A DNA stretch of 64,000 nucleotides, taken from NCBI RefSeq assembly GCF_958298935.1, contig NC_084924.1:9734001-9798000 (forward strand), in the 5' to 3' direction. A program made the translations under genes and the position numbers. This document shows, in pieces, positions 44,986-56,968 of the stretch. The notes beneath the pieces were generated by a model that worked only from the letters and a program-made list of their open reading frames with translations, had not been told where the DNA came from and did no database searches. Each line of letters starts with the position of its first letter. Position 1 is the first letter of the stretch. This DNA is from Phragmites australis (taxonomy: Eukaryota; Streptophyta; Magnoliopsida; Poales; Poaceae).

Positions 44986-46229
44986 AGTTTATGCATGCAA
45001 AAAAGTTAGTGGGCTGCCCAATCGGTAACACGGTGTGGTTTTTTTTTTCTTAATTTCTTGTTCAATGTAATTTTGTGGACATTCCCTTTTTATTTGATGT
45101 AAAATTGTGTGAGTAAAATTATTAGTAAAGTAACGTTACGATGATACAAAATCTAATTTATCGAACAATATTAGTTGTGAAACAAAATTATTATACGTTG
45201 ATAAATACTATATGGGACATAAGGTTTTTCGTCACTGAACGAATGAACTCTAACCATAAAGAGATGACGATAGCAAACGTTGGTATGTACGGTACACCTA
45301 TAGATTAATCTAATAACGTGTTGCTACTAAATCTAGCATGCCTTAGAAAATAAAAACATGTTGGGTTACAATGAATGTTCTAGGCTATTTTCCCTTCATG
45401 AGGGTATCGGGGTCTGCTGCCTTAATGCGACGGGCTCTCTCCCGCTTCATTTCTCTCTCAGCTTTGCGTGCTTCAGCCAAGGTGCTCCTTCACTGACTTC
45501 CTCAAGCGTTCATCCTCCTAATGCTTCAGCTGTAGTTCCTCCTATTGTTGCTCATACTCCTGCCGTTCGTAAGCTTGCCCCCTCCACCGCATGCTCATGT
45601 TGACCTATCGCTTTCTGGTTCTCAATTTGCTCTATGTCCAGCCATCCTATGAAGTCACAGATAGGTGCACCAGACTGAAGAAATGAAACAAGAGGGAAGA
45701 TTAGTAAGACAGTTCTTGAAATCGTATGAAAACTGCCACTTGAGTGATCTATATCGCTATACCGGTGGGTAGTTATATGGTTCATGTCGAGATAGGTCGT
45801 ACTGGTAGTTGGCACATATGAAGAATCGTATACCCTAGGTGTAGGAGATGTCCTAGAATGCGCAAAGCCTATAAGGGTCGCCATATAAGCACATCGACGG
45901 TTCGACCCCCTAGGGGATTGAAGTCATCCAATGTTTCTTGGGTGCACTTGATAGAGTTGAGGAAGACATTGCAGTTAAGAGAGATGAGGAAGGAGTGGTG
46001 CACCCATGATTCAGGCAAGGGTTATTTATGGTGATAGAGGGTCGGTGGATGGACTGAGTGCATGGTAGGGGTTATTTATAGTTCTTATATCATGAACATA
46101 AGTCATACAAATAAATATAGAAACACGTAATTTGTAGTTAGCATATCCCTCGTGGTCTGCCCTAGCCCCGTGCACTGCTTGTCCTCTACAGACACCTCTC
46201 CCACGTTGATTGTCGGTGGATGGCCCTAC
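44986..46229 (-). other. MULE interior, 3' side
   Basis: Lies downstream of the transposase remnant. Small frames (45358-45603, 45552-45884) have no recognised domain. A minus-strand stretch near 45430-45480 reads like a charged helical tail (AKLREK-type words), possibly the decayed end of the transposase. Otherwise closed. Confidence 0.35.
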
Positions 46230-46735
46230 TGCAGCATCGCTGCGTTTAGACTATGAGCAATCTTTTACCTTGTGGCCAAACTCATCACACTCACTGCCCC
46301 TCCTCACAGGGCCGCTAACTTTAGTTTCATCTATATCATTGTGAATACGCCTAGTCTGCGGCTGACCACCTTACCCATGGGTATGTCTAAGCAACGTCAT
46401 AGGGGCAGAAATATCAGCATATGTCTATCATAAATTGTGAAGTCACCTTGCGCACTGAATCCACGGAACTCCCTTGTCCAGGTCTGCACCACATTTTCCT
46501 TGACGTGAAATGGTGACACATATAGTGAGGTTCCAACACCCACTTGTGATAATGTAGCCAGCACATGAGAGCATGGGATATGTAAAAGCTTCGGTTTGTT
46601 GTAGGTACATTTGCACCATCCATTCAAAATATGTCCTCAGTTCACCTTATGAGTGACAATTCTGGTATCGCACCCCACTCCTCTTTTTGATCTTAGGATT
46701 ATCTTGAAGCGGTGCTCATTGATGCCCTTGCTACA
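46230..46735 (-). pseudogene. MULE transposase C-terminal part with SWIM finger
   Basis: The minus-strand frame 46397-46627 reads NGWCKCTYNKPKLLHIPCSH, a SWIM zinc finger (CXC...CXH) found at the end of MuDR/FAR1-type transposases. Upstream, SKGINEHRFKIILR (46690-46735) continues the part on the other side of the chromovirus. Downstream, CDEFGHKVKDC near 46265-46295 looks like a zinc knuckle. Stops separate the blocks. Confidence 0.8.
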
Positions 46736-47733
46736 TGTCACATCCCAAAACGCTAATGACGTAATTTAGCATTCATAATCATCACGGCATTACATTTATA
46801 CATATCTGTTTGATAATTTGAGTTTAAACATGTTTCAAAAGTACTTGAAGGTAGTTTAGAGCCTTTTGGAAAAACCCTAAATGCCTTCGAGATGAAGAAG
46901 AATAGAAAAGGGGGATAGAATCAAGTTTTTAGTACAAAATCGCTCTCGCGGTCTGACCGGGATTCCCCGCGGTCTAACCGATAGGGGGCAGCCACGTAGG
47001 CTTGCCACATGGGCTTCTCATAGTTTGACCACCACAGCGCAGAGGCTCCACTTAAGGAAATCAGCCAACTCTTTCTCACTCACTCTCTCACACACTCTCT
47101 CTCTCACTCACTCCTTCACCCACGCCAAGAGAGAGGGAGAGACCACCTAGACGTCCACGATGACTGGAGATAGACGGAGGTGACTTCCTCGAGCTCCTCA
47201 AAGGCTTCCTCGAGCTCATCCCTTTCACCCCTCGTCATTGAAGTGAAGGTGTTAAATCCACTAAAGCAACCCACTAAGATTTCTTTCGTACCTCCTCTTG
47301 CTAGTATGCCTAAATTTGCTATATTATGCCCCTAAGTGTATTGTATTCGGAGACATATCGAAATGAAGGTCGTGGTTGATGAATTGAATCACTTTTATAG
47401 TTGCAAGGGTTCGTTGTGTGTGGAAAATGATGGCGCGAACTGCTGTTGACGCCAAACTCCCCGTAGTCTAACCGTCAGGCAGGCAGCGGTCTGACCGCCA
47501 CATCGTCTGCGGTGCTAGGTGGCGGCTGACTGCTGACACTTGTGCAAAATGTGTTGTGAGTTGTGAGCTAGGCTACGTTCTCGCATATTTTTCACTACAC
47601 TTTTGATCATGCATTCTCCTTATATTATGATGCTCTAGTGTGCATCATTTGCCTTGGTTCGATCGGTGTTATTTCCATCAAGTCGGAGTTTAACTTTTTG
47701 CCATTTTTTGTCCGTTCTGCCGTCTCTAATAGG
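46736..47733 (+). repeat. 5' LTR remnant and leader of chromovirus copy 2
   Basis: 46736-47245 matches 54104-54650 of the 3' LTR (TGTCACATCCCAAAA start, CGCGGTCTGACC, CCAAGAGAGAGGGAGAGACC). After that the two differ strongly, and the whole 5' unit to the gag start is under 1 kb against 2.87 kb for the 3' LTR, so most of it was lost. No primer-binding site was seen. Confidence 0.75.
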
Positions 47734-49009
47734 ATGAGAACCCACCAAAGTTTGGGAGATTTTCTTGAGGTTCCAATGAGAACCACCCTCCATCGCCTCC
47801 ACCACCAAGTATGATGAATGTTCTCATGCAAATTGAACAAAACTGTCAAGTTCAGACGGTGCTTATCGAAGCTCTCGTGCGCAACACGACCCCTCATGGA
47901 GGAGTTAGGGCCGAACATCGCGATGACTTCATCGACTTTCTCTGAACTCAACTGCCCACCTTCAGCGGGCTGAGGATCCTCTCGATACTAACCACTGGCT
48001 CCGAACCATTGAGAAGAAGCTCATGCTTCTAAAGTGTGAGGACCACGAGAAGGCTCACTTCACCGCTCATCAGCTTCAGAGTGTTGCTGGTGTGTGGTGC
48101 TCCAACTTTCTGACCATTCACGCTGCGAATCATCAAGTGTCTTGAGTGGAGTTCCACCAAGTCTTTTGTGATTATCAGACCCCCAAGGGGTTGATGGATA
48201 TCAAGAGGCAGGAGTTATTGAACCTCAAGCAGGGAGGCAAGCCTATCATGGAGTACGTGCATACGTTCAACCACCTTACACAATATGCACTGAATGAAGT
48301 CAACACCGATGAGAAGAATCAAAATCGGTTTGTGAACGGCCTCTCCTCAAAGATGCAAGACTAGTTGTCAGCTCATGAGTTCACCGACTTCAACAAGTTG
48401 GTGAGCACCTCCCTCGCGGTCGAGTTCAAGATGAAGGGCCACCAGGAGGATAAGAAGTGCAAGAGGATTCTGTCACCTTCCATGGGCGAGAGACCTCAAC
48501 ATATATGGATGGAGAGTCAACCTCCTCCATCACTCATGTCGGGTTCGACTGTCCACAGCTAATATGGATAATGCGACGCCCATCTTTCTCCACTCCGCAC
48601 GGGTAGCCTCCAAGACCTACCATATCTTAGGGGAGTGTGACAGGTGGTACCAGTGGCCCATGTAACAATTGTGGTCGTGACGGTCACTATACGTGGGATT
48701 GCCCTTTCCCGAAGCCTAAAGCCGTGGCGACTGCTCCAAGGCCTTCACAGTCAGCTCAACCCCTTCCCCAAGTTTCCAAGACTGTGCAAGTCCCTAAGCG
48801 CGATCGAGTCAGCTACACCACCGCCGAGGAAGCTCATGAGGGTGTCAACATATTGATGGGTATGTTGCTTGTGAAGTCTAATTTTGTTGCTGTTCCTGTA
48901 GTAGTTCTTTTTTATTCTAGGGCTTCTGATTCTTTCATAACAAGGAGTTATACTCAGCGTCACAAGCTGAAAGTTAGCGCTACCCCCACACCTTATCTCA
49001 TAGAAGCAC
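47734..49009 (+). pseudogene. Chromovirus copy 2 gag and start of protease, broken
   Basis: The ATG at 47734 corresponds to that of copy 1. Blocks include MEFHQVFCDYQTPKGLMDIK (48146-48205), GGKPIMEYVHTFNHLTQYAL (48234-48293) and LSSKMQD then a stop at 48362. The zinc knuckle CNNCGRDGHYTWDC (48671-48712) has the full CX2CX4HX4C spacing. Protease VVVLFYSRASDSFI (48898-48939) has lost the active-site D-S-G (Y-S-R). The frame runs into the solo LTR at 49010. Confidence 0.88.
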
Positions 49010-50494
49010 TGTCGGAGGATTAACTCCTGTCACAGGGATCCCGAGAGACCCCTTTTTAGAGATTCGGCCGGGGGGATGATCCTGAATAAGTTCGTCGGAG
49101 AAATGAATGAGAGTAAATGCAACGGCCGGTGGTGGGGGTGATGATCTAGTGCAAAGAGAAGTAAATGCACCGGAATTTAGACAGGTTCGGGCCGCACGGG
49201 GGCGTAATACCCTACTCCTGTATGGATGTAATAACTGTCCTGAGGAAGTCCCTCAAGGATGTGCTGGTTACAAGAATATTTGTCTAACTAAGAGCTTGAG
49301 GCTCCTTGTTCTTGGGCAGGGACTGTCCCTTGTGCGTTGTGTTCGTCTATGGTTCTGTTCTCGCTGCTTGGGTGCTTGCGGTCTCTTGTTCGATTCTTGG
49401 ATTGTTTTCTCTTCTGTGTTGCCGGCTCTTTTAAGCACTCGCCGGCTGCGACATGCCCCGAACGGGAAGGAGGAGGCACAAGTTCCAAGACGCCATGACT
49501 GGGAAAGGCGTCATCATTCCTTCTGGGTGAAGTGACCGGGGGGTGAAAAACACGGCGCACGCCTGGTCACCTGTCATCATAAACGTCCTGGCAACGGGTG
49601 CCGTAGAGAGGACCCACCGGGCAGCCGCAGAGCAACTCGGCGTGCCCGCCCTGTCTTGTTCCTCTGCCACAGCAAGGCGGCAGACGGAACGCCTTGATCC
49701 TAGCGATGTTATCCCTAGACACGCCGGATGATACGGGACGGGACCCGTGCAATTAATAGCCCCACGCCTCTCTGCCAAAACATGGCAGGAACTGACACTG
49801 CGGCGGGGGCAGTTGGGGATGTCAAGCCACGCAAGCTCATTAAATGCGGCTTCGGACCTCTGACTGATTGACACCTCATCGGCGGGTGCCTCGGGGGTCT
49901 TTCTGGGTCGTCGGGGCACCGAGTGCTCGGGGGTACTATTCACCTCCCCGAGCACTCTCTCCCGAGAATGCCTATCCTTGTCCTCGGGGTACCGGGTACT
50001 CGGGGGTACTGTTCACCTCCCCGAGCACTTGCACGAACCTTCGGGGAACCGAGTGCTCGGGGGCTGCCACGTGCAACCCCGAGCACTCTTGCCCAACCCT
50101 TCGGGGAACTGCGCGCTCGGGGACTGCCACGTGCAGCTCCGAGCACTCTCTCCCGAGCACTCTTACGCGGATCCTGGGGGAACCGAGCGCTCGGAAGCTG
50201 CCACACGCAGTTCCGAGCACTCTCTCCCGGAACTTGGCTCTTCTGATCGTCGGGGGACTAGGGCGCTTGGGGGTGACCGGGCACCTCCTCGAGCACTTTC
50301 TTCCCGGTACTTAGACTCCGCGGATCATCGGGGAACCAGGGTGCTCGGGGACCAGTGACTGTGGCCCCGAGCACCTTCTCCCGGGACTTGAGTTTTCCTC
50401 ACCCCGCAGGAGGGACCTCGCGGGATGGCGCCACGTGGCGGATGGCTGGCTGGGCCGCGGGACTCAGGGACCCCCGGTTCCTGATACACCGACA
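49010..50494. repeat. Solo LTR, family A copy 2, with hairpin array
   Basis: Begins TGTCGGAGGATTAACTCC and ends ACACCGACA; target duplication AGCAC perfect at 49005-49009 and 50495-50499. 1485 bp, inserted in the protease region of the chromovirus. The right third holds about seven diverged units of 62-75 bp, each with GTGCTCGGGG facing CCCCGAGCAC. It shares ends and the TTTAGACAGGTTCGGGCCGC block with 10125-11381. Open frames up to 174 codons (49431-49955) are repeats read through. Confidence 0.92.
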
Positions 50495-51535
50495 AGCACC
50501 TAGAGTCATTATGCTTATTAATCAATATGTGTCCAAAGCATATATGGTTATCAACGAAATACCCTCGTTGCAAATTTATTGGTAATTGACTCCACAGGGA
50601 TAGACGTCATATTGAGGATGAATTAGCTCAGTAAGAATAAGGCTGTCAATGATTGTGCTCAGCGGACCATCACCCTTAATGGTTTGTCCAACATCCAAAT
50701 CCATTTGAAGCTTATGGACGTCGATCCATGTCTTTATGCCATAAAGGTTGCCGTGGTCACGAATCTCCTGAATGTTCCTGTCGTGTGTGAGTTTTCTAAT
50801 GTCTTCCCAAAAAAACTGTCAGGGATGCCACCCGACCAAGCAGTGAAATTCTCTATTGATCTTTTGCCCAATACGACCTCGATTTCGAAGAGGTCTTATT
50901 GGATGTCACCAAATGAATTAGCAGAATTGAAGAAGCAGCTTCAGGAGTTGCTCTCAAAGGGTTTCATTAGTTCGAGCTCCTCACCCTGAGGATGCACAAT
51001 GCTCTTTGTGAAGAAGAAGGACCAAAGTCTTTGGATGTATGTTAATTACCGTCCATTGAATGAAGTTGCTGTCAAGAATAAGTATCTGATTCCTCGGATT
51101 GATATTCTATTCGATCAACTGACCGATACCCGAGTTTTCTCCAAGATTGACTTGAGGTTGGGCTATCACCAAATAAACATTTGATCGAAGGGTATTCCAA
51201 CGACAGTTTTCTCTACCTGTTACGGGTTTTATGAATTCACTGTTATGTCCTTCAGCCTTACCAATGCATCGGCGTTCTTCATGTATTTGATGAACACAAT
51301 TTTTATGGAGAAACTCAACAAGTTTGTCGTGGTTTTCATCGAAGACATTCTCATATACTCCAAGATTGAAGAAGAACATTCTAAGCATCTCCGTGTTGTT
51401 CTTGGTCGACTTTGATATCACCAACTTTATGCCAAGTTCAGCAAGTGTGAGTTGTGGCTCAAGGAAGTCACTTTTCTAGGTCATGTATTGTCTGAGAACG
51501 GTGTTGTCGTTGATCCAAGCAAAGTACAATAAGTC
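50495..51535 (+). pseudogene. Chromovirus copy 2 reverse transcriptase, broken
   Basis: After the end of protease, SGMPPDQAVKFSIDLLPNTT (50820-50880), FVKKKDQSLWMYVNYRPLN (51002-51058), [15 protein letters not shown] (51135-51181) and, after a stop at 51182, [10 protein letters not shown] and [14 protein letters not shown] (51322-51363). The catalytic FIDD has become FIED and VDYRPLN has become VNYRPLN, both hits in core motifs. Further stops follow at 51413 and 51530. Confidence 0.9.
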
Positions 51536-52060
51536 CTCAATTGGGTTCAACCCAAGAATGTCACTGACATCCAGAGTTTTTCCGGACTTGCAGATAATTA
51601 CCGTCGGTTTATCGAGAACTTCTCTAAGATTGTCAAGCCAATGACTAAGCTATTAAAACAAGAAAGTGTATTTGAGTGGTCGAGTGAATGTGAGTAAGCT
51701 TTCCGAATTTTAAAGAAACCACTCACGACTGCTCCTATTCTACTTCAGTCTGAAGTGAATAAGGGTTTCGATGTCTATCGCGGCACTTCCCGCATAGGCC
51801 TCGGATGTGTTCTCATGCAAGAAGGTCGGGTTGTTGCTTATGCCTCACACCTGTGCATGCTCTGAAGATGTGATGCCATTATGTGCTAGAAAATCTGTGT
51901 CGTATCTATATAGGCCACAAAAGTCTTAGATGTATCTTTACTCAAGCTGATCTGAACATGAGATAGAGAAGATGGCTCGAGTTAATCAAAAACTATGAGC
52001 TAGAAGTTCATTATCATCCCGGCAAGGCGAATGTGATTGCCGATGCACTTAGTCGAAAGG
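51536..52060 (+). pseudogene. Chromovirus copy 2 RNase H, broken
   Basis: NYRRFIENFSKIVKPMTKLL (51596-51655) begins the connection; GFDVYRGTSRIGLGCVLMQE (51765-51824) is the core, with the usual D-A-S of DVYCDAS changed to [18 protein letters not shown] follows near 52030-52070. Several stops lie between (51697, 51865, 51963). Confidence 0.87.
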
Positions 52061-53578
52061 CTCGATGCAATTGTCTTATGGTCAAGCTTGGAAATACCAC
52101 ACTTTGTGATAAATTCTAAAAGTTTGGACTCAAAATGGTTCTGGAGGGGTTTCTTGCAAATTTGGAGATCAAATACACCCTCCCGAATGAGATCAAAGAA
52201 GTTCAAATGGATGATAAGGGCGTGGCCTAAATCCAAGAGAAAATGAAGGAAGGCAAGGCCATATATTTTTCTGAAGATGATCAGGGTGTCCTTTAGTTTG
52301 AAAAGAGACTAGTTATTCTGAAGGTTGAGACATTGAGGAAGAAGATTCTGGATAAAGCTCATAACTTTTTACTATCTATTCATCTAGGGAGTACCAAGAT
52401 GTATCAAGACCTCAAGCTAAGATTCTAGTGGACTCGTATGAAGTGAGAAATTGCTCGATATGTTGCTGAATGTGATGTCTATCGAAGAGTGCATCTCAAG
52501 CCAGCCGGCACGCTCCAGCCCTTACCTATTTTCTCCTGGAAGTGAGAGGAGATCGGGATGGACTTCCTTACTGGATTGCCGAAGACCACTCAAGGTTATG
52601 TCTCAATTTGGGTCGTTGTGGACCAATTGACTAAGTTCGCCCATTTTTTTTCCTGTCAAGACTATGTATTCGGTCAAGCAATATGTTGTACCTTACTTGG
52701 ATTATTTGTCTTCATGGGATTCCAAAGAAAATTATCTCCGACTGAGGTGCTTAGTTTACCTCATATTTCTGGAAGAGCCTTCATGAAGCCATGGGAACTG
52801 AGCTCTTCCATAGCACCTCCTACCACCCTCAAACTGATGGTCAAACCGAGAGAATATGTTGCGAGCTTGTGCTCTCACATATGGGAAGAAGGGGGAAATT
52901 TGCTTGCCATTCGCCGAGTTATCAACAACAACAATTATAAATTGAGCATTGAAATGTCGCCATTTGAAGCTCTGTATGGCCGAAGATGCCGAATGCCATT
53001 GAATTGGTCCGAATATGGTGAAAGGACTTTTCTAGGCACGGATTTGGTGAAAGAGGCAAAAGAGCATATTCTGGCTATTCGCAAGTGTCTCCTCATAGCT
53101 CAGTCCCGACAAAAGAGCTACGTGGACCACCGCTGACGAGAACCTATGTTTGATATTGGGGACTTTGTTTATCTCAATGTTTCTCCTCTCAAAGGAGTTC
53201 GACGCTTTCAAGTTAGAGGAAAGCTAGCACCCCGATATGTAGGGCCATTCCAAATCATTACTCTACGTAGAGAGGTGGACTATCAATTGGACCTACCTTC
53301 GTCCCTCTCTGCTATTCACAATGAGTTTCACGTCTCGCACCTGACGAAATGCCTTTGAGTTCCCATTGAAGTCATTAAAGTTGCATCCAGAATTGCAACC
53401 GGATCTCTCATATTGCGAGCGACCAATTCAAATCTTGGATGAAGTGGAACACAAGACTCGACGACACTCTATTAAGTTCATCAAAGTCTAATGGAGCAAC
53501 CACATCGATAATGAAACAACTTGGGAGCATGAGGATAAAATCCGCTCCGAATATCCTAAACTTTTTGAGAACTTGTAA
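52061..53578 (+). pseudogene. Chromovirus copy 2 integrase and chromodomain, broken
   Basis: MDFLTGLPKTTQGYVSIWVV (52558-52617) begins the catalytic core; LSIEMSPFEALYGRRCRMPL (52939-52998) and RGKLAPRYVGPFQIITL (53215-53265) are the later blocks. The chromodomain (ILDEVEHKTRRHSIKFIKV, a stop, then WSNHIDNETTWEHEDKIR) ends at 53578. Frameshifts near 52660 and 52750 and stops at 53134 and 53356 break it. In this family the chromodomain steers integration into heterochromatin. Confidence 0.88.
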
Positions 53579-54103
53579 ATATCATTGTAATCTTGCATAA
53601 TTAGAGCATCTCACATGTCTATAATCATCACCATATTGAATGGAAGCTTTGTTCCTAATGGATTGCACTTAGAAACTATCTAACTGGGAGAACCATACTC
53701 CTGATGGTTATAACTATTGGTCTATCGGTTTGACCACCAGAGGCGTTTAGAACCCAAAACACTCTGTTCCTGGGCGGTCTGATCGCCCTAGGCTTGCTGT
53801 CTGACCGTTGGTCGATGGTCTGACCACTGGGATAACGTCAGTCTGACCGCCAGAGCCCAAAAATCTCTGTACGGATTTTGGTCTAACCGCCATTCACGTG
53901 GTCTAACTGAGCCGCAGTAGCCTAGCTATGGTTTGACCGACAACTCATGTGAAGGTCCAATGACTATCATTTCATTCCGTTGAGGAATTTTGAAAAAAAA
54001 AATAGTTTCCATTTGTGGGAGATTCCCTTCCACTTCATCACCATCACCTTCTCCCTAAGTTTGTCGAATCTCGGGACGAGATTCTTTTTAAGGGGTGATG
54101 TTT
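53579..54103 (+). other. Chromovirus copy 2 3' interior with GGTCTGACC motifs
   Basis: No frame. GGTCTGACC-type palindromes occur at about 53786, 53816, 53843, 53880 and 53935. It ends in the purine tract AAGGGGTGATG just before the LTR. Confidence 0.7.
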
Positions 54104-56968
54104 GTCACATCCCAAAATGCTAATCACATGATTTAGCATTCATAATCATCATGACATTATTTGTATGCATATTCATTTGATAATTTGAGTTTAAACATGT
54201 TTCAAAAGTACTTGGAGGTAGTTTAGAGCACTTTAGGAAAACCCTAAATGACTTGATGAAGAAGACTAGAAAAAGGGAATAGAATCAATTTTTCAGCACA
54301 AGATCGCTCTCGCGGTCTGATCAGGATTATCCGCGGTCTGACCGTGGATTATCCGCGATCTGACCGTCATGGGGCAGCCACGTAGGCTTGTCATGTGTTC
54401 CTACGGTCTGACCGAACCATCCCACTGTCTAACTACTATAGCGCAGAGGCTCCACTTAAGGAAATCAGCCGACTCTCTCCCACTCTCTCTCTCACACACA
54501 CACACTCTCACTCTCACTTACTCCTTCACACACACCAAGAGAGAGGGAGAGACCACCTCGACGTCCACGACAATCGAAGATCGACGAAGGGGACTTCCTC
54601 AAGCTCCCTAAAGGCTTCCTCAAGCTCATCCCCTTCACCCTCGCCGTCGGTGAAGTTTTCACACGAGTTCATCCACCTCTAGCCCCTATACCATCTTGAA
54701 GCCAGATCTTCAAATTGGAACTTCCACAAAGTGTACTTCTCTAACAGAAAGCTTCCCTACATAAGTTGAGGCATCCCCTACTGGTTCTTCATCATTCTCA
54801 AGCTCGAGTCGATCCTCATATCATTTAGACCCAACCTTAACCCTAGCCTAGGGCTTATCCATGGGGTATTTTGAGTTTAGCTCGGTGAATGTTATCCAAA
54901 TCACTTTAGAAACACTCCACTAGTCCCATAGAGCTTTTGGGTACCCTTTGTGGTCGAAGGTTTCGTTGGAGCCTTCGTTGGCGACCTCGCAAAGTGATGC
55001 TGGCAAGGTCTCACGGTCAGACCGCCATTAGGGCTGGTCTGATCGCCTGACGACGGTCTGACCACAGACATACCGTCGGTCTAACCGCTAGGCTCCAAAA
55101 CCTTCTGCAGGCAGACGATCAGACCACCACCTCCATGTCGGTATGACCGTCAGCCCTTCAATATTGTATGTACTTAGGTTATCTTGTCCGAGGTTGAAAC
55201 ACGACGCTCTATTAATTTTCAAACATGCATCATATGCACACTTTTCTATTATTTGATTATTTATGCAATGCATTCTTGATTCCTTTAGAGAGCGTTACGC
55301 CATCAGTCCAAGCGAGTGAAGGCACCGCTGAGCTACCTGAGTTCTGTGAGAGTTGTGCGGGTAGTATCAGGCAACCACCAGAGTAGCAAGGCAAGCTTCT
55401 AAGCATACTCGACCTATTACTTTGAATCTCGTATTGTATAACTTGATAAATTACGCTTTATGTATGTTTTCATGAGTAGTGAGTTCATTGTTGTGTTTTG
55501 TAGGTAGAACATATGTTGATGAATTGCATTACCTCTACCTTGAGTTGTTGATTATCCATATCCTTGTAGCCCTGATAACACTGTTGGTGTCTAACTTATG
55601 AGTTATTCAAAATTCTTAGCAATGCATAAGTTCTCGGTAGAAATCGAGCAATGGTTCAACCGTAATTCACGTGCTTAGGGCTTTCTTATTGTTTACAAGC
55701 ATAATGATAATGATGTGGGTTGTATGAGATGTGAGAATGAGACGAGATATAGGCGGTGTTAGGGGTATCTTTTGCATCGAAGGAGTTCCTCGGTGTAATT
55801 CGGGAGAGGAACCCGGATGCCATAGACCGGTTGTATCGTTTAAGCATCATCCCTTGTTGTAGTTGGCTCTAACACTTTCCGTATTAACCACATATTGATC
55901 TAATAGTAAGATAAGCCAAATACCTCTGTAGTTGTGATCATTTGGGATTGCACATCGATAGTATGAGCGGGCGGACTTGTAGAGACACTTGTGATTGCTC
56001 CGTGAGTTAACCTAAGTGGGCTCTGCACCGAGCGATGCCTAATTCAAATGGTTGGGGCTAATTGAGAAAGGTTGACACGAGTACCCCTTTGGGTGGGCCT
56101 GTGTAGTCACTCAAGTCGTATGGTCCTCAAGCCTTGTGTGTAAAGTTGTACCCCCTACAGGGTGTAAAAATGATTTGAATTGTCGTGCTCTCGGTTATGA
56201 GCATACTTCTGTCCATTTGCAGTAGTAGTAGAGTTGCGAATGTGGGATGTGTGGTATGTTTGGATGAGATGGGTATGAGATGGTTTGTTTTACAGTTATA
56301 TTCATTCCATTTATGTTTATATGCAAGTTAATGATTACCGAGTAGAAAGGGATATGTGGTTAAGTTTAGGCGCTCACACATAGGTGTTAAGGTTGCTTAC
56401 GCATACGAATTTATTTAAACTTGTGGCCTACTCCTTGCTAATGGCTCAATATATCATCCTTAGAGTTGGGCTATTATATGTACCTATCATGGATTAAGTC
56501 TTGCGAGTACCTTCGTACTCATGCTGCTCTTTCGGGTTCTATCGGTGATGAGGAGCTCGTGTTTGGCTACTTCACACCCACCCATGTAGGTGGCGGGAAT
56601 GAGAAGTGCAAACTACTCGTGTGACGAGACTTTTGGGTGGAGCCTAAGGGCATATGATTTTATCTGGTTTTTGTTGGTTCATAGATGTTAATGTTCCGCT
56701 ATGTAATTTCTATTTTTGGTTAGAAGGTGAACCGTTTGTAAACTATGTAAATAGTTGAATTCTTAAGAACTTGTAATATAATTTAATTACTCACTCTTTC
56801 TTAAGATTTGTTGTAATGCTATATGTGGGAAAGGCATGCATTTCGATCTTGGGCACAAATCACGTGTCGGGACTATCGGGATGGTATTTCGGCCAATCAT
56901 CGTGGTCATGATTAAGCAAATGATCGTATTGATGATTAATTGTAATACTATTTGATCGGTTCCTCACA
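54104..56968 (+). repeat. 3' LTR of chromovirus copy 2
   Basis: Starts TGTCACATCCCAAAATGC and ends GTTCCTCACA; 2865 bp. Contains a CT/CA-rich stretch (54475-54530) and repeated CGGTCTGACCG motifs (54310-54430 and 55005-55160). Open frames inside are not genes. Confidence 0.9.

Larger units (their letters stand above)
46736..56968 (+). mobile_element. Tekay/Del-type chromovirus (copy 2) inside the MULE
   Basis: 5' LTR remnant from 46736, gag-pol 47734-53578, 3' LTR 54104-56968. Flanks are CTACA (46731-46735) and CTACG (56969-56973), a target duplication with one change. The element lies in the middle of the MULE transposase on the opposite strand. It carries a later solo LTR at 49010-50494. 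Length without that LTR is about 8.7 kb. Confidence 0.88.

Noticed and set aside
49431..50358. Several 120-174 codon frames
   Set aside because: They lie inside solo LTR copy 2 and come from its hairpin array.
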